64,000 nucleotides of DNA from Prionace glauca. Taxonomy: Eukaryota > Chordata > Chondrichthyes > Carcharhiniformes > Carcharhinidae. The notes under the pieces are model-generated. The model was not told the DNA's origin. It searched no databases and was given only the letters and a program-made list of their open reading frames with translations. The stretch is from NCBI GenBank assembly GCA_037974335.1, contig CM075761.1, forward strand, positions 14,637,549 through 14,701,548, written 5' to 3'. Numbering within the stretch: position 1 is the stretch's first letter; each line of letters opens with the position of its first letter. Both the position numbers and the translations under genes were made by a program. Shown here one piece after another: positions 46,693-60,100 of the stretch.

Positions 46693-46856
46693 GAACTGTT
46701 GGGGCTGAAGGGATCAAGAAATATCGGCTAAAGGGGGATCTGAATATTGTATTTGGCGATAAGCTGGGATCATGATGAATGGCAGAGCAGGTTTGAAGGG
46801 CCGAATGGCCCGCGCCTGCTTCTAGTTTCTATGTTTCTATGTTCCTTTGTTTCGAG
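46693..46856 (+). mobile_element. old CR1-type LINE 3' end
   Basis: TTGGGGCTGAAGGGATCAAG, GAAGGGCCGAATGGCCC, TTTCTATGTTTCTATG tail. The complete version of the element truncated at 21734. Confidence 0.75.
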
Positions 46857-46905
46857 ATAGTTACAATGAGCGGGAAATAAAGACTTGCCTGGTTGGACAC
46901 TCGCT

Positions 46906-47207
46906 CGAAAGTCTTCCCTCTTCTGGGAGAAAATAATTTCCATTGTCAAAGCAGTTCCATGTGGTTTCAATTCTGTGGTCCATAACAGAAGACGATGCGA
47001 GCTGCTGGGGACTCCATGTGGAAACTCATACACAGGGTCACCTGTGTGAAAAGAATACCCAACGCAGCAAGTAATAGGCCTGGCAAAGCCTTTCCACAAC
47101 CATCGGTTCAGCCCAGAAACTCTGCAGTCCCGCCGCATCCAGCTCTGAATGGTGGCGGACAATTAAACAACTCAGTGCAAGAGGAGGCCCCCAAAACATC
47201 CCAATCC
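46906..47207 (-). other. 3' flank, probably 3' UTR, of the GPR139-like gene
   Basis: Directly behind the receptor's stop codon. A closely matching copy exists at 27836-28118. No polyadenylation signal was identified with confidence. The 130-codon minus-strand frame at 46770-47162 crosses into the neighbouring LINE and is not taken as a gene. Confidence 0.5.
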
Positions 47208-48148
47208 TCAATGGTGTAGTTCACGGCAAATGTTAAGGCTAAAACATTCGCAACAACGTGCAGGCAAAACACAAGTAAGGGGATATTTGAGGAGATCTTT
47301 TAGGTGCTGCCTGAAGTGAGTCTGTGTCACAGCATAAATGGCGGTGTTTGTGCAGCAACTTGTCAGTTGCAGCATGAAACCCAATTCCAGAACAAAATAA
47401 TCTAACCACACTGACCCATAGCCGAAATAAAACATCCGACACCATATTGAATAAACCATTAATGTCGACCATAACAGGATGAAATTGGCTGAGATAACAA
47501 ACAGCAAAATGATCGATTTCCTACGACTCTCCATCTCTGTGTCTCTGGGATTCTCTACACTGCTGTGAGCTCGGAGTCTCCTGCGGGCTCTGCTGCTCAC
47601 TAAAATGTGCCTGACAGTAAAAGCATTGAACAGCAGAATCAGGACGAATGGGACACCCGGGGTTAGAATGTGGTGGAGAAACTCGATTGTTGTCCAGACC
47701 GGAGATTCCTCAACATCCATTGTGACATGACAAAAAAAGGGGTTGTTCCCCAGCATATAGTTATTTAAAAACGTAAAATACCAGAAAATGTTCTTTAAAC
47801 AGCTCACCGCCGTCACTGTTCCCAGAACCACAGTCGCTGATTTCTCGCTGCAATATTTACTTTTCAGCCTGGGGCAGCAAATGGCCACAAATCGATCAAA
47901 GGTGAAAGTGACGGTGAACCAGACAGAACAGTCAGTGGCTGCATAAAGCAGGATGGCGTGGATGTTACACACAGGGACCGACAGCAGGAAAACAAACTGT
48001 TCCCAATAAACAATGGGAATGTGTCTGAATATCAGGTCGAGGATAATGACCAGCAGATCCCCCACTGACATGGCCACCAGGTAACGAGTCACACATTTCG
48101 ACAGACCACAGTTTCTGCTCGTCAGTGTCACAATTGTGATTATGTTCA
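47208..48148 (-). CDS. GPR139-like class A GPCR, exon 2 (TM2-TM7)
   Basis: About 313 codons and a stop. A CTTCCTGACAG acceptor precedes TG-AAC, which takes one base from exon 1 to give VNIITIVTLTSRNCGLSKC. Seen in order: TM1 end, CGLSKCVTRYLVAMSVGDLL (TM2), TM3 ending in TFDRFVAI (DRF, not DRY), TM4, TM5 with RARRRLRAHSS in the third loop, TM6 SIILLFVISANFILLWSTL, and TM7 with CCTNTAIYAVTQTHFRQHL in place of the NPxxY region. This combination is typical of the GPR139/GPR142-like receptors that are expanded in cartilaginous and bony fish. The ligand cannot be inferred; mammalian GPR139 responds to aromatic amino acids. The exon is fully open, so the gene is probably intact. Confidence 0.85.
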
Positions 48149-51100
48149 CTGTCAGGAAGGAAATGAAGAATAAAATTAGACACGATTTAGACTAAGGGTG
48201 GGTTAAAATGAAAAATGAAATATACACACATACAAAATTACTTTTTTTAAATTCAGCACATGTTTTGCAGTGTGAGAGTAATATGGAGCATCTGGAGGAA
48301 GCCCATGCAGACACGGGAAAGAAGATCCAAAGTCCACACAGACAGTGACCCAAGTGTGGAACTGAACCAAGTCCCTGACACTGTGAGTCAGCAGTGTCAA
48401 CTACTGTGTCACCGTGCTGCACTATAGTAGCGACACAATGATATTTATTTGGAAGAGAGTTTTCTAGGGAGTCCTCAAAATTGACCCTCACTCATCTATA
48501 GGTAAATAGCCCCTCTACCTTGTGGGGTTGTGGACGGTAAGAAGGCCGAGGGAGGAAACCCTGTTTGCTCTCAAAGCTTCAGGGTTCAGTGAATAGGACC
48601 TGTCCAATGAGTTTGCTGTTAACCCAATATGATCTACTGGACCATTGAAGTTCAGTGAATCCTCTCTCGGTAGGAAGGTTGCTGATCTATGTGCCAGAAA
48701 AACTCAAACAAAGGCTGGTACCTAAGAAAAGCCAAACAGCTGCCTTCATGACTGTTGTGATGTGGATATGCCGGCGTTGGACTGGCGTAAACACAGTAAA
48801 AAGTCTGACAACACCAGGTTTTAGTCCAACCGATTTATTTGATAATATTCTCACAAGCAAAAAAGCTTTCGAGGTTACCCTCTTCGTCAGGTGAATGGAG
48901 AGTTCTGGCCTCAGACAGAGCATATAAAGCACAGACAGTTTAGAGATTGTCAGCAATCTGTCTGTGCTTTATACGCTCTGTCTGAGGCCAGAACTCTCCA
49001 TTCACCTGACGAAGAGGGTAACCTCGAAAGCTTGCTTGCTTGTGAGAATATTATCAAATAAATCGGTTGGACTAAAACCTGGTGTTGTCAGACTTATTCA
49101 TGACTGTTGTCCAGTGACGCTGGAATTCAGTATTACGTTATGCATCGAAAGATTACTCATGACATGAAACCCAGATTGCCTGGATGCATTACAGTTCACC
49201 GACCTCCACTGCAGGTCCACAGACCCCAACTCCCTGGTCCTACAGGAAACTCGGGAACACAGACTCGTGCTTATCGACTACAGCTCAGCCTTTAACACCA
49301 TTCTTCAAACAAAACTCTTCGGTGTTCACGCAAGGGGACAGGAATGTAGCTGAGGAGGACACTGGGGTGCAGGGGTGTGAAATAGATAGTATTGCAGTTA
49401 ATACGGGGGATGTGCTGGATATTTTAGAGGGATTGAAAATAGATAAGTCCCCTGGTCCAGATGGGATTTACCCTAGGATTCTTTGGGAGGCAAGAGGGGT
49501 GATTGCGGAGCCTCTGGCTCTGATCTTCAGGTCGTCGTTAGTCTCTGGTATAGTACCAGAAGATTGGAGGACAGCAAATGTTGTCCCATTGTTTAAGAAG
49601 GGGAGAAGGGACTTCCCTGGGAATTATAGACCGGTGAGTCTTACTTCTGTGGTGGGTAAGGTTTTGGAAAGGATTATTAGAGACAGGATTTATAGTTATT
49701 TGGAAAGTAATGAGTTGATTAGAGACAGTCAGCATGGTTTTGTAGCGGGTAGGTCATGCCTTACTAACCTTATCGAGTTCTTTGAGAAAGTGACCAAAGA
49801 GGTGGATAGGGGTAAGGCAGTTGATGTGGTGTATATGGATTTTAGCAAGGCGTTTGATAAGGTTCACCATGGTAGGCTTCTGCAGAAAATGCAGATGTAT
49901 GGGATTGGGGGTGATCTAGGTAATTGGATCAGGAATTGGCTAGCAGATAGGAGACAGAGAGTGGTGGTTGATGGGAAATATTCGTCATGGAGTTCGGTTA
50001 CAAGTGGTGTGCCTCAGGGATCTGTTTTGGGGCCACTGCTGTTTGTAATTTTTATTAATGATCTGGATGAGGGTATAGTTGGGTGGATTAGTAAGTTTGC
50101 TGATGACACCAAAGTCGGAGGTGTGGTTGATTGTGAGGAAGGGTGTCATAGTTTGCAGGATGACTTAGAAAGGTTGCAGAGCTGGGCTGAGAGGTGGCGA
50201 ATGGAGTTTAATGTGGAGACGTGTGAGGTAATTCATTTCGGTAGGAATAACAGATGTGTTGAGTATAGGGCTAACGGGAGGACTTTGAATAGTGTGGAGG
50301 AGCAGAGGGATCTAGGTGTATGTGTACATAGATCCCTGAAAGTTGGGAATCAAGTAGATAAAGTTGTTAAGAAGGCATACGGAGTTTTGGCGTTTATTGG
50401 TAGGGGGATTGAATTTAGGAGTCGCAGCGTCATGATACAACTGTACACATCTCTGGTGCGGCCGCACTTGGAGTTTTGTGTGCAGTTCTGGTCCCCACAT
50501 TACAGGAACGATGTAGAGGCTTTGGAGAGGGTGCAGAGGAGGTTTACCAGGATGTTGCCTGGTATGGAGGGGAGATCCTATGAGGAGAGATTGAGAGATT
50601 TGGGGTTGTTTTCGCTGGAAAGAAGGCGGCTAAGAGGGGATCTCATTGAAACATATAAGATGATTAGAGGTTTAGACAGGGTAGATAGTGATAGCCTTTT
50701 TCCTAGGATGGAGAAAGCTAACACGAGGGGGCACGATTTTAAATTAAGGGGGGGTAGTTATAGGACAGATGTCAGGGATAGGTTCTTTACCCAGAGGGTG
50801 GTGAGGGACTGGAATGCCCTGCCAGCTGCAGTTGTAAATGCACCTAGTTTGGGGGCGTTTAAAAGATCTGTGGATAGGTTTATGGATGAAAAGGGATTGG
50901 TTTAGACTAGTGGGTCATTGTTTTGTAACTGGTCGGCGCAACATCGTGGGCCGAAGGGCCTGTTCTGCGCTGTAATGTTCTATGTTCTATGTTCTATGTT
51001 CTAAAACTCGGCTCCAAAATCTGTGGCCTGGAACTCGGCTCCTGCTGAACAAAGAACAAAGAACAAAGAACAAAACAGCACGGGAAACAGGCCCTTCGGC

Positions 51101-54100
51101 CCAATGAGCCCGCGCCGCCGTCCCATGGTCAGTGACCTATTCATGACTCTAGTCTATGCCTACTGTGTGAGGATCAGGGAGGTCCAATATAGGGACAATT
51201 TGTTACCAATCAATCAGCCTAAAAGCACATTTTTGGGATGTGGGAGGAAACCGGAGCACCCGGAGGAAACCCACGCAACCACGGGGAGAACGCACAAACT
51301 CCCACGGACACAGGCCCAACTCCATGTGTCCGCACAGCAACAGAGATAACCTCTGTGCTGCCATGATGCCCTCGAGATGGTAAGTGCCTATGGATAAAAA
51401 TTTCATTATTAAAGACTCTATACCCCTGAGACTAAACTGACCCCAAGCCTACAATGCTTAATAAGGCCTGCTATATCCCCCTATATGTAAACTGCTCATG
51501 TGGCTGTCCAAGTGACTCTTGAACAACCCTAGCGTGCCTGCTTCCACCACCTCACTCGGCAGTGCATTCCACATCCCCACTACCCTTTGTGTGAAAAACT
51601 GCCCTCTAGTTGATCCTGAACTTCCGAACCCAGAGACAGCAATAAGTAAGGACAGTCAACAACACCTCCTCCACAATCATCCTGAACATAATAGCCCCAC
51701 AGGCCTGTATCCTCAGGCCCTTACTATATTCCTTACATGCCGATGACTGTGTGGTCAAATTCACCGACAAATCGATTTCCAAATTCATTGACCCGAGCAC
51801 TGCAGTGGGTCAGATCTGAAACAACGATGAGACCAAGATTAGGGAAGAGATAGAGAATCTGATGAACTGGTGGGACAAAAATAATCTCTTCCTCAATGTC
51901 AATGAAGCAAAGGAGATAGTCATCGACTTCAGGAAGCAGAATGGAGTACATCCCCCTGGTTACATCAATGGGATGAAGTTGAAATTGCCGAGAGTATCAA
52001 GTATTTAGGGTGTAAGACCACCAACCACCTGCCCTGAACCCCCCATGATGACCCAATAATTAGGAAAGCCTATCAACACCTTTTCTTTCTCAGAGCTCCA
52101 TGGACATTTGGAATGTTGGCTACAACTCTCACCAGCTTTTACAGATGCACAAAAGAAAACATTGTTTCAGGTTGTATCACAGTTTGGTATGGCTCCAGCT
52201 CTGTCCGAGACCGCAAGAAACTTCAAAGCTTCGTGAATGGAACCCAGTCCATCACTCAAACCAACCTCTCACCCATTGACATTGTTTACACTTCCTGCTG
52301 CTCCGCAAAAACAACCCGCCTAATTAAGGAAACAGCTCACCACGGACATAAACACTTCCACCTTGTTCTGTCGGGAAAAAAAGATAATAACATCTGAGGA
52401 CATGTATCAGCCAACTCATAGAATCATAGAAACAACACGGACTCATCGAGTCTGCGCCGACAACAATCCCAGCCAGGTCCTGCCCTCAAAGTCCCACATG
52501 TACACTGCTAATCCCTCTAACATACATCCCCTGGGACCCAAATGGGCAATTTAGTATGACCAAACCCAACCTAACCTGCACATCTTTGGACTGTGGTGGA
52601 AACTGGAACATCCGGAGGAAACCCACGCAGCCATGGAAAGAATGCACAAATTCCACATAGACAGTGATCCAAGCCGGGAATTGAACTCAGGTCTCTCGAG
52701 GTGTGAGATAGCAGTTCTATCCGTTGAGTCACGAGGCTGCCAACTCAAGAACAGTTTCTTCTCTGTTGCCATCAGCCTTTTGAATAGAACTACATCACAT
52801 TAAATTGATCTACACCTAGCAACATGTGACTGCGAAATTCCACACTGCACGCTCTCCTTCTCTATGCACGGTATGCCTTGTCTCTATAGCACTCAATGAA
52901 CAATACTTTTCAGTGTGTTACTCATCGATGTGACAATAATAAATCAAATCAAATTTCACTACTCAGGCTGTAACATTAGCACGATATGCCCTGGACTTAT
53001 CAATGAACCTCTTCAGGTTGGTGATGTACGTGGGACTGCTGTAATCGAGAATGAAGTTACAAGGCTCAATGTGAACACTGGGGAGCTGCGAGACACTGGA
53101 CTTGCTCAAAGTGGATACTTCCAAGAGAAACATCACACATTCTTGTAACAGGAGAAATCCCAATATGTATGTGAGAATGGAGTTGGTTTCAAAGTTTAAA
53201 AACAACTTCACTCGTGATGATGGACTCCCAGGGATTGAACCGGTGTCCTTGATACAGTGCCAACCACTGTGCCATAGTGCCATCCTACTAGGTGCTCTGG
53301 ACACAACCAAGATCACACCCAGGACACCATCATCACCACATCCATGACAGGGAAATGACTGGAAAACAATCTGAGGGACAGATTTAATCTCATTTAGGGA
53401 GGGAAGCATTTATGAACAATAGTCAGCATGGCTTTGTCAGGGGGAGATTCATGTCTAACAATTTGCTGGAAGATATTGAGGAGGTGACTGGATGAGGAGA
53501 TGAGGGAAGTGTAGCCGATGGAATCTACATTGCCTTTAGAGAAGATTTTGAATAATTCAGCGTCGGAGACTGAACAAGGAGATGATAGCCGATTGGATGC
53601 CGGGAAATTTGGTAAATTACATCCAAAATTCGCTGAGTGGCGTGAGGCGGGGGGTGATGGTGCGAATAACCTGAAGGGCGTGGAATTTAAGATAAAGGGC
53701 AGATTGTTGTGTGGATTTCTGGTAAAATGTTTCCATCCACAGGGTGTGGGATCTGCAGCTCAGGAGCTGAAAGGATGTTAGAAGCAGGAACATCTACAAG
53801 AGGCATTTAGATCAGCAATTCAAATTTGCTGATGACACCAAGATTGGGGGAATGGCAAATTGTGCGGAGGGTGTGGAGAGTCTGCAGAAGGATCTAGATA
53901 GGCTGGGCGAATGGGCCAGGAAATGGCAAATGGAATTTAATGTTGGCAAGTGTGAGGTGGTCCATTTTGGTAGGAATAATGGTAGGAAGGACAAGAACAT
54001 AAGAACATAAGAAATAGGAGCAGGAGTAGGCCATCTGGCCCTTCGAGCCTGCCCCGCCATTCAATAAGATCATGGCTGATCTGTCGTGGCTCAGTTCCAC

Positions 54101-57100
54101 CTTCCCGCCCTCTCCCCATAACCCTTAATCCCCTCTCTTATCAAGAACCCATCAACCCGCTTCTTAAAAATATTTAGCGAGGCAGCCTCCACCACTTCAA
54201 CGGGCAGAGAATTCCAGAGATTCACCACCCTTTGAGTGAAGAAGTTCCTCCTCAACTCCGTTCTAAACCGCCTCCCCTTTATCTTGAGGCTGTGCCCCCT
54301 AGTCCTACTGTCTTTTTTGAGCGGGAAGAGTCTCTCCACCTCTATCCTATCCATCCCATTCATCATTTATACGTCTCAATGAGATCTCCCCTCATTCTTC
54401 CAAACTCTAACGAGTACAAGCCTAGTTTATTAAGCCTCTCCTCATAGCTCAGTCCCCTCAACTCCGGTATCAGCCGAGTAAACCTCCTCTGCACTCCCTC
54501 CAGGGCCAAAATATCCTTGCGCAGGTGCGGCGCCCAAAACTGCACACAGTACTCCAGCTGCGGCCTCACCAATGCCCTATACAGCTGCAGCAAGACCTCC
54601 CTACTTTTATATTCAATCCCCCTCGTTATGAAGGCCAGCATCCCATTCGCCTTCCTGACCACCTGCTGCACCTGCAAGCTGGGTTTTTGTGACTCATGCA
54701 CAAGGACCCCGAGGTCCCTCTGCACCGTCGCCTGCTGCAGTTTTTCGCCACGTAAGTTATAGTCCTTCCTACCATTCTTCCTACCAAAGTGCACCACCTC
54801 ATACTTGCCAACATTAAATTCCATTTGCCATTTCCTGGCTCATTCGCCCAGCCTATCTAGATCCTTCTGCAGACTCTCCACACCCACCGCACAATTTGCC
54901 TTTCCCCCAATCTTGGTGTCATCAGCAAATTTCGACACCCTGCACTCGGTTCCCTCCTCCAGATCATCTTTACGTGGCGAAAAACTGCAGCAGGCGACGG
55001 TGCAGAGGGACCTCGGGGTCCTTGTGCATGAGTCGCAAAAACCCAGCCTGCAGGTGCAGCAGATGGTCAGGAAGGCTAATGGGATGCTGGCCTTCATCGC
55101 GAGTGGGATAGAATATAAAAGTAGGGAGGTCTTGCTGCAGCTGAAGAGGGCATTGGTGCGGCCGCAGCTGGAGTACTGTGTGCAGTTTTGGTCGCCGGAC
55201 TTGCGCAAGGATATTTTGGCCTTGGGAGTGTAGAGGAGGTTTACTAGTCTGATAGCAGAGTTGAGGGGGTTGAGCTATGAGGAGAGGCTGAATAAACGAG
55301 GCTTGTACTCGTTAGAGTTTAGAAAAATGAGGGGAGATCTCACTGAGACGTGTAAGATGATGAATGGGATGGATAGGATAGAGGTGGAGAGACTCTTCCC
55401 GCTCAGAAAGGACAGTAGGACTAGGGGGCACAGCCTCAAGATAATGGGGAGGCGATTTAGAACGGAGTTGAGGAGGAACTTCTTCACTCAAAGGGTGGTG
55501 AATCTCTGGAATTCTCTGCCCGTTGAAGTGGTGGAGGCTGCCTCGCTAAATATTTTTAAGACGCGGGTTGATAGGTTTTTGATAAGCGAGGAGATTAAGG
55601 GTTATGGGGAGAGGGTGGGTGTGTGGAACTGAGGCACAATAGATGAGCCATGATCTAACTGAATGGCAGGGGAGGCTCGAGGGGCCAGATGGCCTACTCC
55701 TGCTCCTATTTTTTATGTTCTTATGTGCAGTGGGTGGATGACGTGGTGTAGTGGGCGGGGGGAGGGTGTAGTGGGTAGGCGAGAGGGTGTAGTGGGTGGC
55801 CGAGAGGGTATAGTGGGTGGAGGAGAGGTTGTAGTGGGTGGGGTTGAGGGTGTAGTGGGTGGAGGAGAGGGTGCAGTGGGTGGGGGAGAGGGTGTAGAGG
55901 TTGGTGGAGAGGGTGTAGTGGGTGGGAGAGAAGGTGTAGTGGGTGCTGGAGAGGAATGTTTTCAAGTAGGGTAATAGGTGAAAAATCCTGTGGCACATCG
56001 TTTGGAAGAAACCTTTTCCCTTTATTGGGAGTGTCAATAACCAGAGGACATGGATTTAAGGTAAAGGGAAGATTTCTCTGTAGATTTGAGGAAAAATGTT
56101 TCCATCCACAGGGTGCTGGGATCTGGAGCTCACGGCCTGAAAGAATGGTAGGAGTGGGAACAAGAGGCATTTAGATCAGCAGTTCAAACGCCAAAAAGCC
56201 ATCACTTGCAGCTCTCACATCGCTGGCTGAGATACTGACCGCGTTCTAAACCTATGTTGCTGCAAATGTGCAATTCCATCCAGCAGTGAGATGCCTGGCC
56301 TGAGAGAGACATCTGTCAGCCCTCTGCTGCTGCAGCTAGCTTCAACACAGCACTGCCCCCAGATAGTCCGGGGGCAGCAGTTCTTCATGAGTCCCCCCAA
56401 TGGATATAGCACCCACTCGCTGCCCCCCTCCAGCACTATCAAGCTCACTAATCGCCTCCCTTCACCCACACCAATCACATGCAGTTTTGCAGTGGGGCCC
56501 ACCCCACCCCAAAGACAGCGTGCAGCGTGGCAGCGGGAATGCCTACACCCCCAACATTCTCGTGTTGATCCACAGCGGGGCCACCCTCTCTATGCACCAA
56601 TCACATTCAGAGTGGCAGGGGAGTCCCACCCCACCCTCTGCTCCCCAAGAGACAAGCTGCCTCCAGTCCCTGCCCTTAAGGCCCTGCCCTACAGGTCACC
56701 ACCCATCCGGCCCACTGTAAAGAACAAAGAGCAAAGAACAACACAGCACAAGAAACAGACCCTTCGGCCCAACGAGCCCACCCGCCATTTCAACATTCTG
56801 AATGCCCTCTTCTACCTCTGACTTTTGTCCACACCGATTGGATTCCACAATAAAGGAACCATAACCAGATTGACGGACGACTATTTTAGGGACAATTTGT
56901 TACACCAATTAACACGTCCACTAAGAGTACGTTTTTGGGGTGTGGGAGGAAACCGGAGCACCCGGAGAAAACCCACGCAAGCACGGGGACAATGTGCAAA
57001 CTCCCGCAGACACTGGCCCAAATCCATGCATCTGCACAGCAAACAGTGATAGTCACTGAGCTGTCGTCTTGCCCGTCAGTTGGTCCAGTTTAAGCGCACA

Positions 57101-60100
57101 CGAACAACGTGAAGCACTCGGCAACTCTCGAAGCAACATCCAAGAGCAGCCCTCACATGACCCACTGCGTGTATGTCCCCTGTTGGACAACAAGGCGGGC
57201 CGAATCACCTGTGGATTTCAAAAAAGTGACATCAGTAAACATGCACAATTTAGACAGACATTTACGGGACCCACAGAAGCTCAGACTGAAGACAGGTGAG
57301 CCATAAAATATGTTGGAAGGTCCATACGAATCAATTGATTCCCAGGTACGTCCCAAGTCTCTTGATCCTTATTTAGAACAGTTTCTGGTATCCCTCCATC
57401 TCTAGTCCGCTCATGTGCCTATCTAAGTAAGCCTTAAACAACTCAAGCATGCCTGCCTCCACCACCCTACTTGGCAGTGCATTCCAGATCCCCACAACCC
57501 TCTGTGTGAAAAACCTCCCTCTAACATCCGAATTGTACCTCGCCCTCCTCACCGCCCATGGCCCCTCGTATTTCTGTATCCAACCGAGGAAAAAGCTTAC
57601 CACTGAACACTCTATCTATCCCCTTCATAATCTTACACACCTCTATTAGATCTCCCCTCTTTCTCCGTCTTTCTAAGGGGAACAGCCCCAATTTGCCCAA
57701 TCTCCCCTCATAGCTCAGTCCGTCCATACCAGGCAGCATCCTGGTAAACCTCCTCTGCACTCTCCCCAGGGTCTCCACCTCCTTCCAGTAGTGAGGCGAC
57801 CAGAACTGGACGCAGTACTCCAAATGCAGTCCAACCAACATTCTACACAACTGCAACATTAGACGCCAGCTTTTATACTCTATACCCTTTCCTCGCAAGG
57901 CAAGCTTGCCATAAGCCTTCTTCACCACCTTCTCCACCTGTACTGCCACCTTCAAGACTTGTGTACTGGCACCCCTTGGTCCCTCTGCGTTTCTATACTC
58001 TTCATAGTCCTACATTTATCGTGTAACTGCGCCCTGCATTATTTCTTCCAAAGTGCATCACCTTACATTTATCAGGATTAAATTCCATCTGCCATTTCTC
58101 TGCCCAATATACCAGCCTATCTATATCCTGCTGTATTGCCTGCTCCTCACTATCAGCAACTCCAGCCGTCTTCGTGTCATCTGCAAACTTGCTGATCACA
58201 CCAGTTACCCCCTCCGCCGAGTCATATTACAAATAGCAAAGGTCCCAGTCCTGAGCCCTGCGGCACACCACGAATCACAGACCTCCAGCTAGAAAAAGAC
58301 CCTTCCACTACTCCCCTCTGTCTCCTATTACCAAGCTAGTCCTCAATCCATTTAGACACCTGTCCTTGTATCCCATGAGCCTTAACCTTTCCCACCAACC
58401 TACCATGAGGGACTTTCTCAAACGCCTTGCTGACATCCACATATCTTCAGGCCCTGCTCGTATAGACCCCGCTACTTCATGTCCCACCCCCTGGTCCTGC
58501 CCGGTGGGCGCTGCCCAAGTGGCTCCTCTCTCGGGGAGGCTGCAAAGACAAGTGTGTCTCGCTTCATTTAATTCAACTTGTTTAAAATTACATTTCATTA
58601 ATTTACCGTTGGGCCGAAGGGCCTGTTTCCCATGCTGTGTTGTTCTTTGTTCTTTGTTCTTATCCAGCGTCTTGCCAGAAAGGTGCAGGAGACTGAATCT
58701 GTCACATATCCGTTGTCGGTGAAGGTCGCAATAGGCGAGAAATTGGGTTTGGACCTGAGTTCTCGGCTGTCACGCGGTTTTCCTGCTCACCCCGTCATCA
58801 ATGGACAGGGAGTAGTTGTAAACCCGCCCCCCTCCCATGTGTGTGTGTGTGTGTGTGTGTGTCTGAGAGAGAGAGAGGGAGACAAAACAACAGAGTACAG
58901 TATCAGTGTTCTATTTAGCCATTCTTTTGAATTGGTGTTTGAGAGGGAATACATTCTTCAATCTGTTCGGTTCTATCAGCAAATATCTGTATTTAACATA
59001 GAACATAGAACCCTACAGTGCAGAAACAGGCCCTTCGGCCCATCGAGTCTGCACCGAACACAATCCCACCCCGACCCTATCCCCATATCCCGACACATTT
59101 ACCTGCTAATCCCTCTAACCTACACATCCCAGGACACTAAGGGGCAATTTTAGCATAGCCAATGAACCTAACCCGCACATCTTTGGACTGTGGGAGGAAA
59201 CCGGAGCACCCGGAGAAAACCCACGCAGACACGAGGAGAATGTGCAAACTCCACACAGGCAGTGACCCGAGCCGGGAATCGAACTCAGGACCCTGGAGCT
59301 GTGAAGCAGCAGTGCTAACCACTGTGCTACCGTGCCGCCCAAATTTATATGTGTGTTTGGGCGTGTCTGTGTGTTCGTGTTCCTGTGACTCTCAGGGATT
59401 TTGTGGTGGCACAGGGGATAGTGTTGTTCCCTCACAGCACCAGAGGCACTATTCAATCGCAAGCTTGGCCACTGTCTGTGCAGTTTCTGTACGTTCTCCC
59501 CGTGTCTGCGTGGGTTTCCTCTGCGTGCTCCAGTTTCTTCCCAGACTCTGTAATTTGTTCTGGGTAGGTGCATTGGCCATGCTAAATTCTCCCTCTGTAC
59601 CTGAAAAGGTGTTGGAGTGTTGTGCCAGGGGATTTTTTTTTACAGTAACTTCATTGCAGTGTTAATGCAAGCCTACTTGTTACACTAATGAATTAGCTTC
59701 AAACTTTACAAAACGTTTTCCCTCTCTGTGAGATCTTGCTGTGCATATTTGACCAATAAAATGGAATCTGCTGTCTGAGACTGGAATGAACTGGTGATAA
59801 AAGTCGAGGGTAAAAAGTATTCTGTCTCAGTCTTTTACTCACAATGGGATAGTATTTGAGGTCACATGTCTGTGAAAAGCCACAGCACACAGAAGACATC
59901 TTAGCCCATCGGCCCTGAGACAATTGCCAGTGGCTGAAGGAATGGATAACTGCACAGAATGATTCAACAGAAACAACAAGGGCAGCAAACCGAGTCCAGT
60001 AAATGACAAGAAAATCCATGCAGTGAAACAGCCTTTCTAGAATGAGGAACTGGACACAGGGGACGGGACGTTACAGCCTCACTCTTCCCGAAGCTGTAAA

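Larger units (their letters stand above)
48762..49097. mobile_element. Penelope-like terminal repeats in head-to-head pair
   Basis: A minus-strand copy (48762-48950) and a plus-strand copy (48958-49097) are nearly perfect reverse complements for about 135 bp, separated by a few bases (ATTGTCAGCA). No coding part remains. The arms could fold into a long hairpin. Confidence 0.8.

Noticed and set aside
46770-47162. 130-codon minus-strand frame behind the GPCR as a separate gene
   Set aside because: It crosses from the receptor's 3' flank into a LINE tail; the start is in the flank and no splice or domain evidence supports it.
49184-49318. N-terminal extension of the 573-codon frame at 49184-50905 as a novel fusion protein
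   Set aside because: The first 45 codons are an L2-like LINE fragment read out of its own frame, joined by chance to LINE-A ORF2.
55663-56170. Long Gly-Val-Gly-Glu and His-Pro-Leu frames
   Set aside because: Translation of the 21-bp minisatellite in several frames.
56291-56821. 176-codon plus-strand frame
   Set aside because: C-rich sequence that runs into a SINE; no recognised domain.
58632-59153. 173-codon plus-strand frame including a Val-Cys repeat
   Set aside because: It spans a SINE tail, the GT microsatellite and another SINE, so it is not a gene.
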